A stretch of DNA of 34,683 nucleotides, taken from Thiorhodospira sibirica ATCC 700588 (lineage in GTDB: Bacteria; Pseudomonadota; Gammaproteobacteria; Ectothiorhodospirales; Ectothiorhodospiraceae). Each line of letters starts with the position of its first letter. The stretch's first letter is position 1. The position numbers and the translations under genes are program-made. This document shows, piece after piece, positions 27,289 to 34,683 of this stretch. The stretch spans positions 717,242 to 751,924 of the forward strand of contig NZ_MU255056.1 of the NCBI RefSeq assembly GCF_000227725.2, given 5' to 3'. The notes beneath the pieces were generated by a model. That model saw nothing but the letters and a program-made list of their open reading frames with translations, ran no database searches and was not told where the DNA came from.

Positions 27289-28488
27289 ATGGCAATACTG
27301 GCGCACCTTGAGGCGCAGCAACAGCAGCGTCAGCGACAAACACCCCGTGTATCGGTGTTGGTAGGGGAAGTGACCGCCGCCAATGCCATATGGGCCGACT
27401 GGCATCAACAGCGCGCCCTGCCAGCGGTTTACTGGTCGCTACATCATCCCCGCAGCAGTACCTCGCATTGGCTGGAAACCGTTTTTGCCAGCCACGCCCC
27501 CACACAGGCCGCCTGGCGTTATGTGGCGCAGCTCAGTCAGCAAAACCTCCCTGCGTTACAGGCGCAGCTGGGTGCGCAATCGATCTATCAGCGCAAATTA
27601 TGGTATGAGCACTGGATCAATCTTGATGATCCAGTCTTGGCGGCATTATTACGCGGTCTTTTGGAATCAGCCATGGCTCACACCCCGCCGACACTATTGC
27701 AGGCCCTGGGCTGGGTGCATAAATTTCAGCCGTATGGCAGTCCCGAGCAACACCTCATGGCATCGCTGGCAACGCTGATCCCCCAAACACAGCTACCGGG
27801 CCTGTTATGGACTGACCTGCCAGCAGACCCGGCGGTATTGAGCCGATGGCTGGAAGGCGCCGCCCGTCTGGCTGAAGCAGTTCCGGCCTTGCCATTGGCC
27901 GTTACTCTCTCCGCTACAAGCTATACCCAGTATATGCAGAGTATCCCTGAATCACGCCATAAAGCTCTGATTCGGGAAGGTTATCTACCGCTGGCCCCGC
28001 TGGACGCAGCGCGGCCAGACACACCGCCGCCCTCTGTCACCAACATCTTGCGCCATTATCACGTTGCCGAGGGGGTGTGGCATCAGGCCACGGCCTTGCA
28101 TCAAACGCTGGCAGCAACACCACCGCTGGATGCCGATCGGGCGCGCAGTCAGGCAGAACGCTTTTTATTTAATCTGCTGCAATCCATCCCGGAATTTAAG
28201 GATCGCTTTGTGTTGAATGCCCGCCTGCCGATACAGTTTGGTCAGGAGACGATGGAAGTGGATTTTCTGGCTGATCCGCCAGGACTCGTTCTGGAGCTGG
28301 ATGGCTATTATCACTTTCAGGACGCTGTATGTTATCGACGCGATCGGCGCAAGGACCTCTTGTTGCAACAGCACGGCTATACGGTGGTCCGCTACCTGGC
28401 AGAGGATGTGGTTAGCCATTTGGAGGAAATTCTGGCTACAATTCGTCATGCCTTGGTACATGCGCCCGGCAGACCCATTGATAGATAA
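27289..28488 (+). CDS. DUF559 (Vsr-like) nuclease fused to a degenerate P-loop-like region
   Basis: The 399-residue protein has two parts. Residues about 15-270 begin with a hydrophobic strand (RVSVLVG) where a P-loop would sit, but GxxxxGK[ST] is missing. LPGLLWTDLPAD and LPLAVTLSATSY later resemble Walker B and sensor strands, so this may be a dead NTPase fold; that is inference. Residues about 280-390 are a DUF559 endonuclease-like domain of the Vsr/PD-(D/E)xK group: E290, D325 in EVDFL, E336-L-D338 followed by G-Y-Y-H, D352-R-R, and HGYTVVRYLAEDV. A GTG lies one codon upstream. No strong ribosome site is visible. It leads the three-gene module. Confidence 0.8.
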   Translation: MAILAHLEAQQQQRQRQTPRVSVLVGEVTAANAIWADWHQQRALPAVYWSLHHPRSSTSHWLETVFASHAPTQAAWRYVAQLSQQNLPALQAQLGAQSIYQRKLWYEHWINLDDPVLAALLRGLLESAMAHTPPTLLQALGWVHKFQPYGSPEQHLMASLATLIPQTQLPGLLWTDLPADPAVLSRWLEGAARLAEAVPALPLAVTLSATSYTQYMQSIPESRHKALIREGYLPLAPLDAARPDTPPPSVTNILRHYHVAEGVWHQATALHQTLAATPPLDADRARSQAERFLFNLLQSIPEFKDRFVLNARLPIQFGQETMEVDFLADPPGLVLELDGYYHFQDAVCYRRDRRKDLLLQQHGYTVVRYLAEDVVSHLEEILATIRHALVHAPGRPIDR

Positions 28489-28523
28489 AGATTTTTTATC
28501 AAATACTTATGCGAGGATGCTTT

Positions 28524-29615
28524 ATGGAAACCCCCACCGCCCCACGGCTTGATGTTACCGATCTTATCCGCTTGCGCCTGTTGTGTGCCCCGCCAGAACA
28601 GGGTTTGACCTATGCAAACCTAAAAAAAGATCTCAAAGACTGGCTGCCCGCCACACTCCCTTGGCCGCAAACCCTGGATGATCATCTCAAGACCCTGCAG
28701 GCCAGCGGTGAGCTCATAAGCCCTGGGCGCGCCCGTTACCTTCTCAGCGAGGCCGCTGTGGCGCAGTCACAACACAAACTCGGGCGGTCAGCGCAGGCAG
28801 ACCGGCCACGCTGGAATCACTTCAGTCAGGGTGAATTGCAGGCCCTGGCGCTGGGGCTTGAATTTCCGCGCAATGAGGCCGAGCGCAAGCGTTTGCGCAG
28901 TGTCGATGGGCTGCGTGCCTTGATTTTGGTCAAGCACTACCAGCTGTCAACCCGCCCTTTTCCGACCTTGACGCAGGCCCGCGATGCCTTGTTGTGGCAG
29001 CATCTCAGTCATCCCGACACCGCCATGCGCCTGCAATCCCAGCTTAAGGCGCTGAACACACCGGCTTTTTCTCAGGGGATGCTGATGAAGGTGTTGCTCA
29101 ACGACCTGCTGGCACCCGGCAATCCGCCAGCTTTGAACTGGCAACCCGCCCTCAATCAACTGGTGGCCAAGTGCATCGGTGCCCGACGTATTGATGCCAG
29201 TGAATTGCGCAAGGCGGTGGTGCGCCGCGCCATGACGCCCCCCGCAGAGCTTTCGGCAAGCCCGCCGTCTGCACTCGCAGCGGTATCCAGCCCGCCCTTG
29301 AGAGATCGCCTCCCAGCGCCCATTGATCTGGTGCAGTTTGCCCGGGTGGTTATGAATACAGCCCAGCACACTCAGAGCGGGCGCTTTGGCAGGGACAAGA
29401 TTTTTATCTCCCATGTCTGGGCGCAGTTGTGTCAGCAAGCGGCGCAGTTTGGTCTGGACGAGGCACAGTTTAAGGAATACCTCACCCGTGCCAACAATCA
29501 GGGCCTGCTGCGTCTCAGTCGCGCCGATATGGCACATATACTGGATCAGGAAGATGTGGCACGCTCAGAAACCCATTATCTTAATTCCGCCTTTCATTTT
29601 ATCCATCTGGACTGA
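28524..29615 (+). CDS. Unrecognised protein with likely winged-helix domains at both ends
   Basis: I do not recognise the family. The chosen ATG at 28524 has GAGGA upstream and gives 363 residues; an in-frame ATG at 28509 adds five. Residues about 5-70 look like a winged helix (DLIRLRLLCAPPEQGLTYANL, then LDDHLKTLQASGELIS). The C-terminal 90 residues (FISHVWAQLCQQ to NNQGLLRLSRADM) look like a second one. The middle is helical, with a Pro/Ala/Ser-rich hinge near 235-260. It is 35 bases after the nuclease gene and 17 before the large ATPase gene, consistent with a DNA-binding or adaptor subunit. This role is inferred. Confidence 0.7.
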   Translation: METPTAPRLDVTDLIRLRLLCAPPEQGLTYANLKKDLKDWLPATLPWPQTLDDHLKTLQASGELISPGRARYLLSEAAVAQSQHKLGRSAQADRPRWNHFSQGELQALALGLEFPRNEAERKRLRSVDGLRALILVKHYQLSTRPFPTLTQARDALLWQHLSHPDTAMRLQSQLKALNTPAFSQGMLMKVLLNDLLAPGNPPALNWQPALNQLVAKCIGARRIDASELRKAVVRRAMTPPAELSASPPSALAAVSSPPLRDRLPAPIDLVQFARVVMNTAQHTQSGRFGRDKIFISHVWAQLCQQAAQFGLDEAQFKEYLTRANNQGLLRLSRADMAHILDQEDVARSETHYLNSAFHFIHLD

Positions 29616-29632
29616 CTGACAAGGAGTCCGCC

Positions 29633-32600
29633 ATGTCATCACCCAATCCCCATATCCAGGCCCTGCAATCTGCCCAGGCTAGCGATCTATTTCACGGAGT
29701 CACCCACCATCATCAGGTTTGGTTGCCTGATCCCTTTGATATCGACTTGATTCATCAGCAGGCGCGGGATGTCTATACCCAGCTCTTGCATCGCGCCAGC
29801 AGCCCGAATGGTGCCGATTCCGGCCGGATTTTATTATTGCTAGGTGACTCGGGTGCCGGCAAAACGCATTTAATGCGCGCCTTTCGCAACCAGACGCATC
29901 AGCAAAATCTGGGCTATTTTGCCTACATGCAGATGACCACCGAGTCTGATAATTATGCCCGCTATGTGCTGCGCTATACCATTGATTCACTGGATAAACC
30001 CTATTACACACCCTGGGGTACCGGCACCGCACTGATGCGCCTGTCAGACAGCCTCATAGAGCACCGCCAGATCCCGCCCAAAGTTCGGGAAATCTTGCGT
30101 GATGATCAGAAGCCTATAAAGGGTCGCATTGAGCTGGTTTATCGCATTGCGGATCATTTGCTGAAACACTCGAACCTGCAGCATATTGACCTTGATCTGC
30201 TTCGCGCCTTCTTGCTGTTGCAACTGCGCGATCCGGCGATCAATGCCCGGGTCTTTAAATTGCTGCGCTGTGAGACTTTGGCGACCTATGATCAAAACCT
30301 GCTCGGTGGTCTGCCGTCCAAAGACGCCCAGGAAGACCCGCCGCGTATGCTCTATGCCCTCGGGCAGCTGATTCGGGCGCTTAATGCCGGTGCCCTGGTG
30401 ATCTGTCTGGATCAGCTAGAAGATATTCAGAAAATGCAGGATGCAGACAGACGGTTTCGTGACGCAATGAGCCGCGCCGTCAGCTTGGCCGAGATCCCCA
30501 ACGTGGTGGTAGTGCTTTCATGCCTGACGGATTTTTACACCTTATTGCAGAATAACCTGATACGCACCCACATCGACCGGATTGAACGGGACCCTGCGCC
30601 GGTCAAGCTGAATGCAGAGCGTTCGGCAGACGAAATTGCCTTACTGATTGCTCGGCGCCTGGAGGATTTCTGGGACAGACAGAATATAGCAAGCGACCCG
30701 CAGCAGCCTTTGTTTCCCTTTAGTCATGCGCTACCCCAGCAGTTGGCGGGTCTGAGAACCCGAGATGTCTTGGAGCATTGCCGCAACTTGCTTCAAGACT
30801 CCCCGACGCCGAATACACCGACGCCAACCACGCTGTTGCCCTGCGATCAGAAATGGAACGATCACCGCGCCCAGGCCCATGAAATCCCCCATGAGGATGA
30901 GGCCCTGCTGGCCTTATTGCGCGTGGCGATTGAACAGTGTGCTGAGGAATTGCCCGGCGGATACCTGTTTAAGGTCAAGCCACACGGCGAGCGTCTGCGC
31001 GTGGATATCTGCGCGGCGAATGGGCAGATCGTGCAGGCGCTGTGCATCCAGTTATGTCAAAAGCCTGCAAGCGGCGGCGCGCTGCAAAAACAGATTGATG
31101 AACTGTATGCACAGGCAACGCAAAAGCAAACGGTAGGCACAGCGCAGCAACTGGGCATGGCGCTGGAACACGCTGGCCCACGCATTGCCGTTGCGGTGCG
31201 TTCCAGCGAGTTTCCCAGCAATCCCAAAACGCAGATTGCCAAACGCCTGGGACAATTTATCGCCCAAGGTGGGCGGCGGGTTGTTGTGGAAAACTCCGAC
31301 TGGCGGGAAATGGTGGCCCTGCAATCCTTTCGCCAGCAATATGCACAACACGACTGCTTTGCTACCTGGCTGCAAACCGAAAAACCGCTCAGCCATTTAC
31401 CCTCCTTGCAGGCGATGCTGGATTTGGCCAGCCTGAGCGTAGCACCCCCGCCGTCTGAGCACACGGCACCCCCGGCGCCTGCCGTTGCACCAACGCCCTC
31501 CCCACAACCCCCACCCACGACCCACAACACCGCATCCCCGCCAGCAACATCTGTACCCGGCACACTGTATCTGGGCATGTCTGCTGAATATCAGCCCAAG
31601 GCGTTGCAGCTGCCGCTGGAGTCCTTGGTACGCCATGCCGCCTTTCTTGGCGGCTCAGGCAGCGGCAAGACCACGCTGGCGCTGAATCTGATTGAGCAGC
31701 TGCTGTTGCAGGATATTCCCGTCATTTTCATTGACCGCAAAGGCGATCTTTGCAGTTACGCCAAGGAACAACGCTGGCAAGCGGCGCTTGCCCCTGAGCG
31801 GCTGGCACAGCGAGAGCAGCTCTCCCAGCGTATAGAGGTGGCCGTTTATACTCCCGGAACCTTAGGCTCTCAAGGGCGCGGGCTGAGCATTCCCATCGCA
31901 CCGGCAGGCTTGGGCGAATTATCCAGTGGCGAACGTCAGCAACTGGCACAACTGTCCGCCGCCGCCTTGAGTGGGCTGCTAGGCTATCGGCAAAGCAATC
32001 AGGATCGTCACCGGACAGCCATGTTAGGCCAGGCCATTGCCGTTTTGGCAGAACTTGAACCGCAGCGCCGCTTGAATCTGCAATGCCTGATGGAATTTAT
32101 CGACCGCCAGGACCCCAGCCTGATTCAGGCCCTGGGCAAGCTGGAATCCAAACACCTCAGCAAACTGGTACAAGACCTGCAGACCCTGAGTTTTACCAAC
32201 AACAGCCTGTTTATGGCCGAGGCTGAACCGCTGTGTATTGAAAGCCTGCTGGGACGCGGTCAATATCAACGCCCTGGACGCACCCGCCTGTCCATTATCA
32301 GCACCGCCTTTTTGGGCAATAACGACAATCTGCTGTTTTGGGTCGCACAGTTCTTACTGGAGCTGGGGCGCTATGCCAGTCATCACCCTGCCTCACGTTT
32401 GCAAGCCGCCGTACTGCTTGATGAGGCCGATCTATACCTGCCCGCGCAATCCAAACCGCCCACCAAAGAACCGCTGGAAAGCCTGCTGCGCAAGGCCCGC
32501 TCGGCCGGGCTGTCGCTGCTATTGTCCACGCAAAGCCCGGGTGATCTGGATTACAAAGGACGTGATCAGATCGGCACCTGGTTTATCGGCAAGATCAAAG

Positions 32601-32815
32601 AAGAAAACGCCATCCGCAAGCTCAAACCCATGCTTCAGGACGCCCGGACAGACATCTCCGGTAAACTTGCCGCCCAGGAAACCGGTGCCTTTTACTGGCT
32701 CGATGGAACACAGGTTACGGCCTTACAGGCGCAGCGCTCCCTGATCCTGGCCGAACAGATCCCCGCCGATGAAATCCTGCATCTGGCCGCCGCCAGCCGT
32801 ACACCCGCCCGATAA
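29633..32815 (+). CDS. Dual-ATPase protein: N-terminal AAA/STAND-like, C-terminal HerA/DUF87-like
   Basis: A strong AAGGAG site precedes the ATG. The 1060 residues hold two P-loop modules. The first has Walker A GDSGAGKT (71-78) and Walker B ALVICLDQLED (254-264). A middle region (about 415-600) is followed by a Pro/Thr/Ala linker (603-643). The second has Walker A GGSGSGKTT (673-681), VIFIDRKGDLCSYA, Walker B VLLDEADLYLP (926-936), and LLSTQSPGDLDYKGRDQIGTW with GKIKEENAIRKL, the HerA/DUF87-type C-terminus. HerA-like rings often move DNA with nucleases; AAA/STAND modules often sense ligands. It is the last gene of the module. Confidence 0.85.
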   Translation: MSSPNPHIQALQSAQASDLFHGVTHHHQVWLPDPFDIDLIHQQARDVYTQLLHRASSPNGADSGRILLLLGDSGAGKTHLMRAFRNQTHQQNLGYFAYMQMTTESDNYARYVLRYTIDSLDKPYYTPWGTGTALMRLSDSLIEHRQIPPKVREILRDDQKPIKGRIELVYRIADHLLKHSNLQHIDLDLLRAFLLLQLRDPAINARVFKLLRCETLATYDQNLLGGLPSKDAQEDPPRMLYALGQLIRALNAGALVICLDQLEDIQKMQDADRRFRDAMSRAVSLAEIPNVVVVLSCLTDFYTLLQNNLIRTHIDRIERDPAPVKLNAERSADEIALLIARRLEDFWDRQNIASDPQQPLFPFSHALPQQLAGLRTRDVLEHCRNLLQDSPTPNTPTPTTLLPCDQKWNDHRAQAHEIPHEDEALLALLRVAIEQCAEELPGGYLFKVKPHGERLRVDICAANGQIVQALCIQLCQKPASGGALQKQIDELYAQATQKQTVGTAQQLGMALEHAGPRIAVAVRSSEFPSNPKTQIAKRLGQFIAQGGRRVVVENSDWREMVALQSFRQQYAQHDCFATWLQTEKPLSHLPSLQAMLDLASLSVAPPPSEHTAPPAPAVAPTPSPQPPPTTHNTASPPATSVPGTLYLGMSAEYQPKALQLPLESLVRHAAFLGGSGSGKTTLALNLIEQLLLQDIPVIFIDRKGDLCSYAKEQRWQAALAPERLAQREQLSQRIEVAVYTPGTLGSQGRGLSIPIAPAGLGELSSGERQQLAQLSAAALSGLLGYRQSNQDRHRTAMLGQAIAVLAELEPQRRLNLQCLMEFIDRQDPSLIQALGKLESKHLSKLVQDLQTLSFTNNSLFMAEAEPLCIESLLGRGQYQRPGRTRLSIISTAFLGNNDNLLFWVAQFLLELGRYASHHPASRLQAAVLLDEADLYLPAQSKPPTKEPLESLLRKARSAGLSLLLSTQSPGDLDYKGRDQIGTWFIGKIKEENAIRKLKPMLQDARTDISGKLAAQETGAFYWLDGTQVTALQAQRSLILAEQIPADEILHLAAASRTPAR

Positions 32816-32958
32816 TGCGCACAATGGATATCAAAAAACCACCTGACTATGCCTCAATCAGTAACGCCTGCTTTTTGTATTGAATCTCTCAGGTCATATT
32901 CCCCGCCGCTTGCGGCGGGGACGTTAGCTGCTGTAATATACATCGAATATTTATATGC
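32816..32958. repeat. Junction region with a perfect GC-rich hairpin
   Basis: CCCCGCCGC (32901-32909) and GCGGCGGGG (32912-32920) form a perfect stem with a 2-base loop in an otherwise AT-rich gap between convergent genes. No T-run follows on either strand. The region marks the switch from GC-rich chromosome-like sequence to the AT-rich accessory tail. Confidence 0.6.
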
Positions 32959-33732
32959 TTAAATTTTCTTTCCTATGTAAAACACATACCCATAATATTC
33001 CTTATATTTATTATATAATTCAGCTTCATGTCTTTGGTATCTTACAAGATCTTCAGCTGCTTTATTCCCCGCATATTTTTTCAAAAATAGTTCTTGTGCA
33101 GGCACTTGAGGAACATAAAAATTTTCAGTCCAGCAGTTCTCTGGCAAAACAAAAGCAGCCATCGGTATGTATCCAGCTTTTTGCATTTGGCCTATCTTGT
33201 TTGCAATAGTATCAATTTCCGGATAAGCATCTTTCCAAAATCTATCAATCTCATCCGGCCTCGTTTCGGTGAACCAGGATGCCTCCGAAACGGCAATAAA
33301 ACCTCCAGTCTTGAGGAACTTACGCCATTCGTTTATGCCACGCTCAAAGCCGATATTATAGATAGCCCCCTCTGACCAGATCAGATCTAGCGCTTCATTT
33401 TCAAAGGAAAGATCGTCCATTGTACCAACAATGCCTGCCACTCTATTCTGGAGATTTTTCTTTCGGGCACTGTCGTTGAAAATGTCAATAAAGTCGGCAA
33501 ACAAATCAATGCCAGTGATATGCCCTGACGTGTGTTCCGCCAGCACCATTGTCTGACCACCTGTTCCGCATCCTATATCGGCTATTTTTGATTCACTTGT
33601 AAGGTTATCAATAAAACTCAAAGCTTTTGCGGTTACATCGGGACTCCCGGGCCCTTGTCGTTCTATGCTCGAAAAATACTCACAGATCAATTTAAAGTCA
33701 AATTCGTGTATTGATTTATCTGTCTGGCTCAT
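32959..33732 (-). CDS. Class I SAM-dependent methyltransferase
   Basis: The 257-residue protein has the Rossmann-type methyltransferase motif [19 protein letters not shown] near residue 50, GIDLFADFI (motif II), and [17 protein letters not shown] (motif IV). The sequence [14 protein letters not shown] precedes motif I. The substrate is not evident; small-molecule methylation is more likely than DNA, since no DNA-methylase motif is seen. Codons are AT-rich, unlike the genes to the left, suggesting recent transfer. GAGGATAGG precedes the ATG. It lies downstream of an attC site, so it may be an integron cassette. Confidence 0.85.
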   Translation of the reverse strand: MSQTDKSIHEFDFKLICEYFSSIERQGPGSPDVTAKALSFIDNLTSESKIADIGCGTGGQTMVLAEHTSGHITGIDLFADFIDIFNDSARKKNLQNRVAGIVGTMDDLSFENEALDLIWSEGAIYNIGFERGINEWRKFLKTGGFIAVSEASWFTETRPDEIDRFWKDAYPEIDTIANKIGQMQKAGYIPMAAFVLPENCWTENFYVPQVPAQELFLKKYAGNKAAEDLVRYQRHEAELYNKYKEYYGYVFYIGKKI

Positions 33733-33875
33733 ATTTCTTACCTATCCTCTTTTATTAGCGGCATTAGCAATAAACTAAACGCAACAAGCTGTTGACACGA
33801 TTAAAATATTTTTAATTGCTTTGTTTTCTTACAAAATTCCTTAGAGATTCATCACGCACAAAAATTTTTATGTGC
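33733..33875 (-). promoter_or_regulatory. AT-rich leader of the methyltransferase gene
   Basis: These 143 bases are strongly AT-rich and precede the methyltransferase on the minus strand. TTTAATTGC-like stretches and TTGACACG-type pieces offer several possible promoters, none decisive. Cassette genes usually depend on an upstream promoter, so an own promoter would be notable. Confidence 0.3.
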
Positions 33876-33947
33876 GCTTAACATCCAAGCTCACCAACGG
33901 CAATGGGGGCAGCGGAATTGCCGTTCGAGTGCAGCGCCTTGTTAGGC
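33876..33947 (-). other. attC: Integron attC recombination site
   Basis: The 72-base block has outer cores GCTTAAC (33876-33882, RYYYAAC) and GTTAGGC (33941-33947, GTTRRRY) that pair with each other. A perfect 9-bp inner stem AACGGCAAT/ATTGCCGTT lies within. Read on the minus strand it begins GCCTAACAAGGCGCTGCA, very like the common attC start in proteobacterial chromosomal integrons. It directly ends the DUF2442 gene, the normal place for a cassette site. Confidence 0.88.
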
Positions 33948-34174
33948 ACAATATGTTCTCGCAAAAACTCTGGTGCAAAATCTGCTCCATTTGTCCATGA
34001 CAATGTATGCCCCTCGATTTTGAACGATTTAAAAAATTGAATATCTTTTAACGGCTCGAATATTTCTCCATACAACTCAGATGAAAGATCGATTTCTCCT
34101 TGCGCGCCATCATTAAATGATAGCCATATTTTATAGCCATTTATATACTTAGCATCTTTTACATGGATAAACAT
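33878..34174 (-). CDS. DUF2442 protein, cassette-encoded
   Basis: The first 75 residues match DUF2442: FIHVKDAKYINGYKIWLSF, NDGAQGEIDLSSEL, FEPLKD, and LSWTNGADFAPEFLREHI. The last 22 residues or so (from NKALHSNGNSAAP) are encoded by the attC site, and the stop lies in its outer core. Its start is 5 bases beyond the DUF4160 stop. DUF4160-DUF2442 pairs recur in bacterial genomes and are often thought toxin-antitoxin-like; their role is not firmly known. Confidence 0.88.
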   Translation of the reverse strand: MFIHVKDAKYINGYKIWLSFNDGAQGEIDLSSELYGEIFEPLKDIQFFKSFKIEGHTLSWTNGADFAPEFLREHIVPNKALHSNGNSAAPIAVGELGC

Positions 34175-34179
34175 GAAAT

Positions 34180-34437
34180 TTACTCCAACGGCTCAATTTT
34201 CGATAGTGGTTTTCTATTCATGGCTGCCTGCCAATTTGCCATGAGTTCATCTTGGTGTAAAACGTACCAATCAAGTACTGCACTCAAAGCTCTCCTTGGA
34301 AATCTTCCAGTTACAACGCCTGTTTCAATATCTACGGTAATCTCATACTCTCCATATTCAGCATGAAAATGCGCGGGGGCATGTTCACGAATATGCATTC
34401 GTATGATGATTCCGAGGAATCGGCTTATCTCCGGCAT
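34180..34437 (-). CDS. DUF4160 protein, cassette-encoded
   Basis: The start at 34437 gives 85 residues beginning MPEISRFLGIIIRMHIREHA, then PAHFHAEYGEYEITVDIETG, the DUF4160 signature with conserved His residues. An AGGAAGAG site lies just upstream; the longer frame reads back through the attC and intron and is not coding. It is cotranscribed with the DUF2442 gene behind it. The two genes form one cassette between attC sites. Confidence 0.88.
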   Translation of the reverse strand: MPEISRFLGIIIRMHIREHAPAHFHAEYGEYEITVDIETGVVTGRFPRRALSAVLDWYVLHQDELMANWQAAMNRKPLSKIEPLE

Positions 34438-34455
34438 ATGCTCTCTTCCTTTTTT

Positions 34456-34515
34456 GCCCAATGCCATCCTCAGCCGCCGTGAGCGAAGCGAGCAGTCGAG
34501 CTGGAGGCCATTGTT
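34456..34515 (-). other. attC: attC site interrupted by a group II intron
   Basis: GCCCAATG at 34456-34463 and CATTGTT at 34509-34515 are paired outer arms. Inner arms CCTC-AGC (34468-34474) and GCT-GGAGG (34500-34507) pair as well. The right core stops after GTT at 34515, where intron sequence begins. In an intact site GTTRRRY would continue. This is the attC of the cassette preceding DUF4160. Confidence 0.7.
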
Positions 34516-34683
34516 GTACGCCCGACATGGGCATGAACTGATGGGGCGAAAGTCCTCTGTAGGAGTACCTGTGTATATAGTAGTCAGTAATGGGTGAGAC
34601 ACGGTGAGAAGGCCCGAACCTCCGGCAACAAGAGAGACCCGCGTGTCTCAACGAACGTAATGCGCACAACCGGCTGAAACGGC
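34516..34683 (+). mobile_element. 5' end of a group II intron, probably IIC-attC type
   Basis: Directly after TTGTT the sequence starts GTACGCCCGACATGGGC, like the GTGYG-type intron start followed by a GCCC/GGGC hairpin. GGGGCGAAAGTCCTC and AGAAGGCCCGAACC continue as in domain I of class C introns. Such introns insert in attC sites after TTGTT, in the orientation opposite to cassette genes, as here. Only the first 168 bases are in the window; the reverse transcriptase gene would be to the right. The second base pair of the start (GTAC rather than GTGC) departs from consensus. Confidence 0.7.

Noticed and set aside
27289-32815. Dpd-type 7-deazaguanine DNA modification/restriction system, prompted by nearby queF
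   Set aside because: No DpdA-like transglycosylase or preQ0 synthesis genes are present, and queF at 23703 is the ordinary tRNA queuosine enzyme on the other strand.
27289-32815. Wadjet-type (JetABCD) system
   Set aside because: There is no SMC/MukB-like coiled-coil ATPase and no TOPRIM nuclease; the nuclease here is DUF559.
32901-32920. Perfect GC hairpin as a terminator of the three-gene module
   Set aside because: No T-run follows the stem on either strand.
32859-32929. A possible third attC after the methyltransferase gene (AGCTAAC to CGTTACTG on the minus strand, about 71 bases)
   Set aside because: The cores miss RYYYAAC and GTTRRRY by one or two bases. The only strong hairpin lies wholly at one side instead of forming the paired inner arms.

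Overview
The window looks like a chromosomal segment of a gammaproteobacterium. The order recA-recX-alaS-lysC-csrA, the run miaB-phoH-ybeY-corC, and a panB-panC-panD operon all point that way. An HrcA-type CIRCE operator on groESL is less usual for the class and fits lineages such as Xanthomonas or sulfur-oxidiser relatives; this placement is inference. The core is about 55-60% GC by eye, and the last 2 kb are clearly more AT-rich.

Layout. (1) 1-4337 is an insertion-sequence graveyard: a broken IS5-type transposase, a C-terminal fragment of another DDE transposase, an IS607-type element (intact-length tnpB with an altered RuvC residue, tnpA reduced to its helix-turn-helix), a second solitary copy of the tnpB 3' end, and a broken IS4-type transposase with a 12-bp tandem repeat. 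(2) 4459-11586 holds a small acidic conserved protein, then minus-strand genes bioF, an EAL/HDOD signalling protein with a Zur-like repressor, and an Mth938-domain gene followed by folK-panB-panC-panD. (3) 11722-22210 is a long minus-strand run, read right to left: miaB, phoH, ybeY, corC, pilZ, pncC, recA, recX, alaS, lysC, csrA, with many overlapping junctions and a terminator after csrA. (4) 22608-27113 holds mdh (with tiny upstream reading frames), queF on the minus strand, yajQ, and CIRCE-controlled groES-groEL.

(5) 27289-32815 is the most interesting part: three tightly spaced plus-strand genes directly behind the groEL terminator. They encode a degenerate P-loop-like protein ending in a DUF559 (Vsr-like) nuclease domain, a protein with likely winged-helix domains at both ends, and a 1060-residue protein with two ATPase modules (N-terminal AAA/STAND-like, C-terminal HerA/DUF87-like). 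The make-up resembles antiviral or anti-plasmid systems, but I cannot assign it to any named one. 

(6) 32816-34683 is an AT-rich accessory tail with hallmarks of an integron cassette array. It has a SAM methyltransferase, a DUF4160-DUF2442 pair, a well-formed attC site, and a second attC interrupted immediately after TTGTT by the 5' end of a group II intron, probably of the IIC-attC type. The integrase, if present, should lie to the right of the window.
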